Source of the DNA: Turritopsis dohrnii
Taxonomy: Eukaryota > Cnidaria > Hydrozoa > Anthoathecata > Oceaniidae
Reading direction: 5' to 3'
Length of the DNA: 64,000 nt
Assembly (NCBI GenBank): GCA_027922465.2
Contig: BQMF02000201.1
Span: 62,001-126,000 of the forward strand
The notes under the pieces were generated by a model, which worked only from the letters and a program-made list of their open reading frames with translations, was not told where the DNA came from and did not search any database. Both the position numbers and the translations under genes were made by a program. Numbering within the stretch: position 1 is the stretch's first letter; every line of letters begins with the position of its first letter. Below, piece after piece: positions 55,142 to 64,000 of this stretch.

Positions 55142-58100
55142 TATGGTGGCCGAGAACTGCCACGCCAAAAAACTGGCATATTTTGTATTTGTTACATAAG
55201 TGCTTTTGTTTTGCTATCGATTGTTCTTATAATTCATTTGAAATCCATTTTTTTCAAACTGAAAAGAAAAAAAAAGTTAAAATACTTTCGAAGTTAAATT
55301 CAATTTAATTTCAGTTAGAATTTAAATTCAATTTCATTTCAATTTAAAATAGTCTAGAGGTCATAAGGTAGGATGACAAACAACTTGAATGATCACGTGC
55401 TTATAATCTACCACATACATTGGCCGTTGTGGATTTATGAAAAAGTGTGGCGCGAATTCGTATAACAACAAAGAGCCTCCCATCGGGTTGTCTCGTTGCT
55501 TTGTGTACAGATCGAAACGCTCCATGAACAAAGGGTTCCTTTTCAATGAAGTAACTTTCAACATTTGGTTGGCTCCAGGCCATAGATGATAAATCAAAAT
55601 CTGACACTTCAATGTGTTGAGGTGGTTCTAAAGTTTTTGAAACAAGTTTACCTAAAAGTAACATTGATGATACTGACAGGCTCTGAGGTGGGGGCTTCGA
55701 GTTTTTACGACGATCGTTACCACCGTCTCTTCTCATGCTGCTGTTGTTGGAACTATCAGGTTGTGTTCCTTGAAGTGGCAATGATTTTGCACATGAAGTA
55801 TTAGGTTTTTTAAAGCATGGAGAGTTCTCCATCAATTTGCTCCAAACATGCGAGTCATCATCTCTTGACTAAATGAAACGTATGTGAATTCTTTTAAAGT
55901 TTGGTATATGTGATAATTTGGAACACGAGGGACCATTTTGAGAAGCTAATATATCGCATACCATACCATCTAATTGAAGTGTACCAGAGAAATGCCTGTT
56001 GCAAGCCTCTCTAATGTTATTGACTGATATCTCGTCATAGGGATAAGGCACAAATTCTTGTGGTCCCAGCCTCTCATACTTCATTGCCTTGCCAGATGCC
56101 TCACTGGAAAGGCTCTGAATTATCATTTCTTTCTCACTGAGAATACTAGATCCAACAGCATTAGCTTCTGCCTTCCGATCAGTGTCTTTGTTGATTCTCT
56201 TTTGCTTCATTTTAAGGGCAAATTTGTCCCACTTTGCAGCATCTTCATTCGTTCTTTTCGCGGTCATGCTTCCTTCTTTTCTCAACGGTTAATTCCACTT
56301 ATGGTACTTAGTTCAAAACGAAATGATTTCAAAACAAAACCAAGATTCGCAAAAATGCGACTATATATTTCCCCAAAGTTGCAAAACTTTTATCAATTAT
56401 TGTGTGTACATAGAATACCATAAGAAAAGTGGTATAACTACCATCAACGCAAATAAAAATGCTGTCCATACTAATCAGGGTAGAATTTAATACCACAAAG
56501 GAAGTTATTTCGAACTTATTATGAAATGAAGATATTCATGGTCATGTGACATGGTTTCTCTTATAATTTTTGCTGAGGAGTTAAAAAAAGTTATGAGTTA
56601 TGAGAAGTTATTATGGACAAAGCTAAAAATTGGAAGACCTAAATGCAACTAATATTTCCCCTTAAACAACTGGATATCAACAACTGCATCAATATGTATA
56701 AGGTAAATTCATCATAATAAACATATGATCTTCATTGCTGCAGAAGCTTGACATCCTTTTACACAGTAATATCATGGCAAACAATGTAATTCAACAGAAC
56801 ACAGCTTTTCGTAACTCGCATTAAACTATTTTACAACATCATACAATGAAATTGTTTACAAGTTCACAAAAGAAGAAAAGAAAATTGTCAAACCTAATCT
56901 TAATGCTACAGCCTAAGTATTAAAAATACTTTGGGGTAGACAGCAAATAACTATCAAAAACAATCAAAATTTGTACTGTGTAGCATTTCAAATTAGGACA
57001 AGAGTTATTTTCCAAAAAGAGATGGTCTTAAAAGTGACAATTTATAAAATTAAATTCAAGTATTCAGAATAAACATCTCAGTCACAAAAATATGTGGACA
57101 CTCATTATTTACTATGTGATAAAAATGGCTTTCGTAAATCTCAAATGAAAAAAACAAACAGATTTTGGTAGTGAAAATACACAAACCAAATCACTACGAA
57201 GCTAATAAAAGAAATTTGATTTCTGGTTTGATTTAATTTACAGATTCTTATGTCAGATTGTGTTTTGATTTATGTTTGTTGTTTGTGTAAGGAAAGTTGA
57301 CAGTATAAATATTATAAATATACTTTTTACAAAATAAAATATCATAATACAGTATCAAAACAGTATGCGTGATCATGGAATTAATCCATAGTATCCAGCC
57401 TATCCAGGCCAGGGAAGCACATTCAACCAGGTTCTTTCAAGTTATTATCTGTCCCAATCCTGTGTATAAAAATATTGTACGTAATTTGTTTTCTGGAACT
57501 ATTGCATATACGACATCACGTTTTTACTTGCTGTTTTTGTAATGTACTCTTTGAATTAACATAATTGGTTGAACTACTTGTTCTCCACGTATAAAAGGTT
57601 TCCCTTGTGGTGGCTGTATACATCATGTGTGTGCTGTGTCAGTTCTCAGTTTGGCTATACATTCTGTATATATACTATCCTGTCAAATCAGGATGTAAAA
57701 TAAAAATAAATCTTCAGCCTGTATTGATAATGAATTTTCGTTTTTGCACTGAAATCACAGCTTCAATACTTTGCTGTTCCAAACATTTAACTACCAACCA
57801 ATCATCCATAGCATTTTGCTATCAACACAAAAACAAAACAATTTTTTTCTGTATTTTACACGTTCATTAAAAAGTTTTTACAAAACCTTTCATAACAACA
57901 CTGAACTAAAACGAGTATTTCCATCATTTAACAACCTTTTATCTTTTGAATCATTTTAAAAGCTGGCAGGAAAAGCAAAGTCTTCTACTGACCATCTGCA
58001 CTGACTGAAAAAAAATGGCGCACTACTTCACTGTAGACTAGCCTCTATTCTTATCTACTTTGGCACTAGGTGAAAATTCAATACTGAACCGCGGCTATAA

Positions 58101-58352
58101 AAGTGAACGAAAAGGAGAAGGAGAAGGAAATGCCGGTTTTAACATATATTTCGCCCTACGGGGAAATATATAATAATTTAAAATGGCAAAAACGATATAA
58201 TTCACTTAAAAGTTGAATTAAATGCAAAAAAGAATCAAATTAATTCAATTTTTATTTAAAATTGAAACATATTTTTTTCAAAAAAGAACGTTAAAAGAAA
58301 ATAAATCGTTTTTCACATGCTTTTTTTTGCGTGGCAGTTCTCGGCCATCATA
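55142..58352. mobile_element. 3.2-kb TIR element with CACGCG duplications
   Basis: Ends TATGGTGGCCGAGAACTGCC and (reverse complement) TATGATGGCCGAGAACTGCC, continuing ACGC plus an A run; one mismatch in 24 bp. CACGCG flanks both ends (55136-55141 and 58353-58358). It contains an alpha-kinase-like reading frame on the minus strand and otherwise AT-rich DNA. Superfamily not assigned. Confidence 0.8.
55401..56285 (-). pseudogene. Alpha-kinase-like frame interrupted by one stop
   Basis: A single minus frame from 56285 to 55401 (295 codons) is broken only by TAG at 55869-55871. The N-terminal part is charged (Lys/Glu rich, 'DKFALKMKQKRINKDTDRK'), the middle is Ser/Pro rich, and the C-terminus 'NVESYFIEKEPFVHGAFRSVHKA' matches the glycine-loop region that opens alpha-kinase (MHCK/eEF2K) domains. 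It ends before the catalytic lobe. Lying between transposon TIRs, it may be a captured gene fragment or the element's cargo. Confidence 0.5.
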
Positions 58353-58358
58353 CACGCG

Positions 58359-59030
58359 GATTGGTTACTATTTTTCTGATTGAATTTGTCGAACACAATG
58401 AGTTAACTAGTGATATCACACAAATTGAAAAGGTTGTCCTACTTCTAGAAGATTATGACCGACATAAACATCTCATTTGCACATATGGCGTCACAGTTGT
58501 CATTTTTTAACTATTCAATTACAGGAGTTATTAACTTTGATTGGATAAAGACTCTCCGAGTTTTATTTTCGAGTGTAGTAGCTAATAACTGGAAAAAACG
58601 CTAGACAGTCAGACAGACGACTAGACAAGGATTAATTTCCAGTTGATGAAAATGAACAAGTTTGGCTCTTCCTCTATTACATCAAAGATTATAAAAGTAT
58701 TTACATCTCGTTCGCCAGCATATACGCCATGTTTTTTTGTGAAGTGTTTATCTCTTAGACTTATCTTATAGTTCTTTAACATTACCTAATCACGATCATC
58801 TGAAATGACATGCGCAGTAAAAACTTCGTTATTGTTGCTTGAGTTAACAAGAATACTTTTGCATGGTGCCTCGTTGGTTCAAATGAGAATAAGAGACTTT
58901 CAATAAAAAACGTTCCCTCAGAGATGAAAAAAGGAGACAAAATAATATGTAAACAGTCTCCTTACAAACTGACCATTTACAAGGAACTTGAGTTTGGGGC
59001 TTCCAAAAAATAAGAAACTTTGTATGCTGC
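58359..59030. other. Intergenic, no gene seen
   Basis: AT-rich; no feature with support. Confidence 0.4.
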
Positions 59031-59207
59031 AACTCCAGTCTGGGCTTGAAGGGTTATCGTCTTTTATAGCGGTTTTGTACATCTGCATAATTTCTCAATA
59101 AATACTTAGGAAATTTACCCCTTCAAAATTTGTCCTTTTGGAAGTTCTACTTGATTTCTTCAAATCGAGGTTAATTTTTTCACAAACTACTGCTGTACTA
59201 TCTTGTC
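59031..59207 (-). pseudogene. 177-bp copy of the bHLH gene 5' end
   Basis: Colinear with 61045-61221 over exactly 177 bp with few substitutions (for example CTTGAAGG for CTCGAAGG). It includes the start codon, the first 18-19 codons ('[19 protein letters not shown]') and about 115 bp of 5' UTR/promoter DNA. The bHLH domain is absent, so it can only act as regulatory DNA or a truncated frame. Confidence 0.85.
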
Positions 59208-60386
59208 TCACACGCTTGTTTGATTGAATAAACAGAAACAAGTCGATGTCAATTTCATTCCATGCATGATGATGTCAATTTCATTCGATAATGTTCGATG
59301 GTCAGTATCATGGACTGTCACTTTTATATGTGACACATATAGAATGAACGTTCTGTAAGAAACTTTTTTGCAGTATTGCAATTTTCAGAACATTCACAGC
59401 ACTAGAGCCTTTCACTGGTTTCTCTAAAAGAAGGAACTGCAAAATGTTTCGTGGAAAAGTGTCGAAAGGTGGAAACAGAAAATGACTGGAAGATCAATGC
59501 GCGTTGAACCTCTTGAATTGACCAAAAAAAATCCAAAAAAGAACTGAAAGCTTTGTTTCAATAAAACCTCATCCATTAGATTCCACTAGATTCCGCATTT
59601 TAACCAATCTTTGATTAAAAATGCTCACAATAAAATTTAGTTAAACATGAGATTTTGAAACAAAATAGCAAATAATTTTGGGAGGTAGCCAGTTGCATTA
59701 AAAATATTTAGTAAGAAAATGCTAAACAAAGCTTCTGTTAAGAATGAATTCCTGAAAATTACCGATAGTTTTCGATATTACGTCATGTAGACATTTGATA
59801 CGTGTGACGTCATGAACAAGTTGTTTGCCGTGTTATAATGGATAAAGTGAAGCTTGGCGTTTGAACTTATTGCTTATTGCTTTCTTGTTCCATTTGACTG
59901 AAAAACTAAGTCATCGACTCCACCCATGAAATAAGGAAAAAAAATCTGACGTCAACACATAAAGTTGTGACAACTCGAAAATTATAACTCGACGATTGTC
60001 CATCTTGCTTTCGCCGTTAAAGAACGAACCACGTTACCTCGATTTCCCAAGCCCTTGTCTCTGTAAACTAACATCCTTATGGACGAATCTGTTAAAAAAC
60101 ACAGGTCTGTAAGAACTATTAGAAATATATTAATTTTTTTAAAATTGATCTGTACAAATCTCTATTTTACATGATAATATATACATATTATATACAAAAA
60201 ATGGAATTGACTGGAACACGTTGCTTAGTTGCGTCTTCAACATGCTGCAAAAATTTGGTGCGAAATTCTTAAAAAGAAGTTGTCAATGTTGCTTAGCGAC
60301 AACTGAACTGCTGTGACGTGGATTTTTTTTTTTTCGATTTTCCGCCAAAAGGTGGCGTCATTGCAAGCGACGGCATTTGATAATCA
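59208..60386. other. Intergenic, 3' of the bHLH gene
   Basis: AT-rich with a direct repeat of 'GATGTCAATTTCATTC' at 59246 and 59270. No gene seen. Confidence 0.45.
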
Positions 60387-61103
60387 TCAGCAAAATCCAT
60401 TAAGCGTAGCATAGTAGTCATTTTCCATTGTGGCGTGATGAATCTGTGGCGGTGACCAACATTCGTTCGTTGGTAAGTGCTAAAGAAAGCAAACGGGATC
60501 AAAATCAAAGACTATATTGTAGCTATTTGTACAAAGGCATTTTTTTTTTCTAAGTTTGTTGATCTCGCAATGACAATAGAAGTTCGAAGTGTTAATCGTT
60601 ACCTAATACCTAATAATCGGTTAGAAAACACACATGGCATCATACTCAATGCTGAATTAATTGATACATACCTGAGACAAGTGATTTCGTTGGTCCCATC
60701 TTTGATTCATTAAAATTTGGTGACCATACGTATTCGCCATTTCTTCGTAATAAACGTCATCCAGATACTGCGGTTGTTCAGGCGATAGAGGTGGGGTCGT
60801 GTAATTCAAATAGCAGCTCAACATAGCAATATAATCGATAGCCAAACGCAACACTTCGATTTTAGAAAGTTTCGTGGAACGTTTGTTGACGCAGGGTACT
60901 TTATGTCGAAGATTTTCTAAGGCGTCGTTTAGTACGTGTCGTCTTCGTCGTTCACGTGCGCTGGCTTTTAACCGCTTCGATCTGTCTGCGACGGTATGGA
61001 GAGGTGACTTTGACGGCTTCATAATTTCTTCATCGGACGATGCCCAACTCCAGTCTGGGCTCGAAGGGTTATCGTCTTTTATAGCGGTTTTGTACATCTG
61101 CAT
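60387..61103 (-). CDS. Group A bHLH transcription factor
   Basis: Exon 1 is 61103-60672 (144 codons, donor CAG|GTATGT, phase 0). Exon 2 is 60479-60387 (acceptor TTCTTTAG, 30 codons plus TGA), giving 174 aa. The bHLH spans about residues 43-98: basic '[20 protein letters not shown]', helix 1 '[10 protein letters not shown]', helix 2 '[19 protein letters not shown]'. Glu51 and the Arg cluster are the E-box contacts. The domain is atonal/neurogenin/Ptf1a-like; I cannot place it closer. An acidic N-terminus and a 'PPLSPEQP' tail look like activation regions. Such factors act in neural or stinging-cell fate in cnidarians (inference). Joining in phase 0 avoids the other frame in exon 2. Confidence 0.87.
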
Positions 61104-61221
61104 AATTTCTCAATAAATATTTAGGAAATTTACCCCTTCAAAAATGTCCTTTTGGAATTTCTACTTGATTTCTTCAAATCGAGGTTAATTTTTTCACAAA
61201 CTACTGCTGTACTATCTTGTC

Positions 61222-63209
61222 GCTGACCACTAAGCAACTGCTGACCGAAAAAAAATTCACACGAATATTTATACGTTTTCTATTGTCGGCCGCTGATATT
61301 ATTATGAGCCCGCAAAACCTACATTTTTATTGTTTTCCGAACAACAAAAGCAATTGCAAATGTTTTTACAGAAATTTCAGCAGTCGCCACGTGGAGTTTT
61401 AAAATCAGTGTTACAAAATAATAGGCTGGCAACAAATTCTATAAGAAATGAAATTTAGATTTTCTTTGAAAGAAAAAAAAAACAAAAGAAAACGTAGTTT
61501 TCTAAAGAGAGATGTTATAATAGATTTAATAGAAAAATTTGAATAGGCAGTTTGTTTGAGTTAACACATAACTCACGTGTTGTTAAAGAATTAGCAAAAA
61601 AAAAAATGAAATTGAGACGAGAAAAAAAAAAATTTATTTTCAAAGAAAAAAAATATTAAAGAAAAGTTAATTTGCGTAGCAACCGATTTATTTCAGTAAA
61701 TTATTTTCCATGTAATTATGTTTGAAAGTGTTAAAACACATCTTTTTAGAAAACCTGCCATGTTTTTTTGAAAATCGATTTAATATCAATTTTCACACTA
61801 TCTGAATTAGTTGGCACTATTAGATACGTTTTTCGTTTTCTTTTAACAGTCATCTAGTAAGGCTTGTTATGAAACTGTTTGAGCTCTTGGAATCCCTTTA
61901 AATCAGCAAAATGAAAATTAATGATAAAATAAAACATGAAATTTTACCGCTGTACCATGTAGTGTCGTTTCGTCCAGAACAGCGGTTTATTTTCTCTGAC
62001 TTAGTAACACTTGGTTACTGAGGTTAGTTACTAGGTAACGGGTAAAAGTCAATTTAAAAAAAAATAATTAGCTTGTTATAATGGGCAGGCCACATGAGAA
62101 TATGTACATGACAGAACACAACAAATCGTACTTGTTAACACGAATTTTTAATTTTAAGATGATTGTTTGATCCTATAAAGAAAGGAATATATTTGGGTCC
62201 ATCGAGGGATGTAAAAATGAAATTCCTCAACTTAGAACTTTTTTCTTTTTCAAAAATAAATTACGCATCGCTGGTTTCTCAGTTTTTTATTTCCTATACG
62301 TTTCGGAAACATCGTTGCAGAAAACAAACCTCAGCACATTATCAGCTGATAGCCGGTTTTTTTTGTTTTTTTATAATTCGGATTATTAAATCTTCATTAT
62401 TTTGAGAGGAGTAGTAAACTTGAATGGATTAATCAATTGATCTTTCTTTGAAAATAAATAAATAGAATTTTCAAGTCTGCTACCGCTGTGCTAACAAATC
62501 CTTATCTAAAAGGACCTCGTGGTCAGCGGTCAAATAAAGAAGAACAGGATATAAGAATTTCGTTTATTTTCAACTTACAATACGCACCTCCGTGGTGTCT
62601 TCGGAATTAATACGCTTCGATAAAGCATTTCATTCAAACTATCTGCGGTGGAGGGCCTTCGTTACTATGGTGTTTTTTTCGAAGGGACTGTTGGAACGAA
62701 AACAAAATGTTCTCATGAACATTCAACTATTCCTTTATTTGTTTTTCTATGATCACACAGCACCAATAAACTATAAGAAAGTCTTTCATCATTTTAGTAA
62801 TTTCGTGTGACTTAACATGAGAAATTTGATGAGTAACACGCACGAAAGGCTTGAAAGATAGAAAAAAAAAGAAGATATTTGAAGAACAAACTTTGTGTGT
62901 TTATCCTCCTAAGCCTCTCAAAATTTCAAATCTTTTGAAAAGCTTTCGTTCATCAGGTACATTCCACATCATGAACGAATCAACAAAATACAGCCGTCCA
63001 GCGGTTGATGAATTATCATTACAGCGGTTCTTTTCTATTTTTGTTTTGCCGCTGGTTCATATATCCCGATATATATATATATATATAAGTTACTTACAAA
63101 GATAACAACTGCAAAAAAATCAACGATTTCCAAGGTTGATTATCTTTGAAAACAAAACTCGAGAGAAGACTTCAAGTTAATCTAAGTAGTATTTATTTTT
63201 AGTCAAAGC
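61222..63209. other. 2 kb upstream of the bHLH gene, no gene seen
   Basis: Very AT-rich with A and T homopolymers (61590-61660) and a TA microsatellite at 63071-63089. Probably regulatory DNA for the bHLH gene. No coding frame is credible. Confidence 0.45.
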
Positions 63210-63278
63210 CACTGCAATGAAGAACATTTTTATTGAAACAGTGAGTAGATATCCATAGCAACCCACTCCTTCGCAGTG
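63210..63278 (-). repeat. 69-bp hairpin element, copy f
   Basis: CACTGCAATGAAGAAC ... CTTCGCAGTG, reversed orientation, perfect terminal pairing CACTGC/GCAGTG. The outer flank continues to GCCAACTAGG. Confidence 0.8.
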
Positions 63279-64000
63279 ATTTTTGCATCGAATTTGCCAA
63301 CTAGGAAGTAGTGTAGCATTAGTTTTTAGTCAAAATGTTTTTTTTTTTTAGTATACCTCTCCCAAATTAATTTTCAAACCTCAAAATTTCGGAAAACCTT
63401 TCTTGCTTCGTTATCACAAACAGTCTCTTAGTGATTAACGAGAAGCAAGAAACAATCTTACACTTCAAAACGAGGCGGAGTTTAATATATTAGCGACTAA
63501 ACAGATATGTTTCAAATCTGATGTAAGTTTGTAGTGAATTATTCGCTTCCATGCTAATCAGAAATATTCATCCTACCATACATAGCTATTTTAAAATTTA
63601 ATTTTGACAACCAAGGGGTTAGGAATTATTATTGATTACCATATAGCATCTAGAGGGGATTTAAGAGAAATGTGTGACTGGTGGGCAAAATCGCCAAAAA
63701 ACCACGGAAAGCTTTTTTTATTGAAATAGGTTACTTAATTCCGTGCTTTTCTATAGAAATGATAGCTAATCATATGCAACGACTTTTCAACAAGTTTGAC
63801 ATTTTTTTCAGAAAATTCAAGCATTTCATCTGATTGATTTATTTAACACAAAAGTAAGACTCTCTATTATACTCATTCAAATTGTTGAAATAATTTGATT
63901 TTTTTTCTTCCCACGTGGATTTCTGTCACGTAACTGAAATCAAACTACCTATTCTTCATCTTTGTATAATAGCTGCTGCACTTTCATAGTATCATTTTTG
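63279..64000. other. Window end, one diverged hairpin relative
   Basis: AT-rich. Sequence at 63680-63790 (CTGGTGGGCAAAATCG ... ATTGAAATAGG ... TTCTATAGAAATGATAG) resembles the hairpin family's outer and inner blocks but with other termini. No gene seen. Confidence 0.4.

Noticed and set aside
63680..63790. A seventh 69-bp hairpin
   Set aside because: It shares outer GTGGGCAAAAT and an ATTGAAAT arm, but the ends read CCACGG/CCGTG and the spacing differs. It is listed only as a diverged relative.

Overview
The window is AT-rich invertebrate nuclear DNA. Genes carry spliceosomal introns with GT/AG boundaries, several genes are long single exons, and most of the sequence between genes is small transposable elements. 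The gene content suggests a cnidarian, perhaps a hydrozoan. It includes a class C GPCR, divergent 7TM receptors sharing an 'HPGN' loop, secreted PAN-domain proteins and a group A bHLH factor. The organism assignment is inference; no ribosomal or mitochondrial marker is present.

Layout. 1-2.6 kb: 3' part of a class C (metabotropic-glutamate-like) GPCR. 3.6-4.7 kb: decayed Tigger/pogo element with an internal tandem array. 4.9-6.5 kb: two head-to-tail copies of an unclassified repeat with a GC-rich switchable hairpin. 6.6-8.3 kb (minus): four-exon conserved gene of unknown function. 9.4-11.4 and 14.6-16.5 kb (minus): two paralogous three-exon genes for secreted PAN + LamG/pentraxin-like proteins. 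The first is broken by a frameshift and a 400-bp duplication; the second looks intact. 18.2-22.5 kb: young but inactivated Ty1/copia retrotransposon that split a host reading frame. 25.3-27.3 kb: non-autonomous DNA element full of GACGTC motifs. 29.7-31.1 kb (plus): third PAN-family gene with three copies of a Trp/Cys-rich repeat, whose first ATG is followed at once by TAG. 36.3-39.6 kb: tandem pair of 272-residue 7TM receptors, with a third relative at 50.6 kb and a fragment at 40.2 kb. 43.1-44.4 kb (minus): MFS transporter. 47.1-49.1 kb: element with 75-bp inverted termini and 9-bp target duplications. 52-54.7 kb: large terminal-inverted-repeat element hosting a nested 623-bp palindrome with 208-bp arms. 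55.1-58.4 kb: element with 6-bp duplications enclosing an alpha-kinase-like pseudogene. 60.4-61.1 kb (minus): two-exon bHLH gene, with a 177-bp copy of its 5' end 2 kb away.

Functionally the genes fall into sensing and signalling (class C GPCR, 7TM cluster), secreted recognition proteins (PAN/LamG and PAN/Trp-Cys repeats), transport (MFS) and cell-fate control (bHLH). There is no operon structure. The most interesting signals are the PAN gene family with its uncharacterised repeat, a dispersed family of 69-bp hairpins the size of microRNA precursors (one inside an intron), and the well-preserved mobile elements with diagnostic target duplications.
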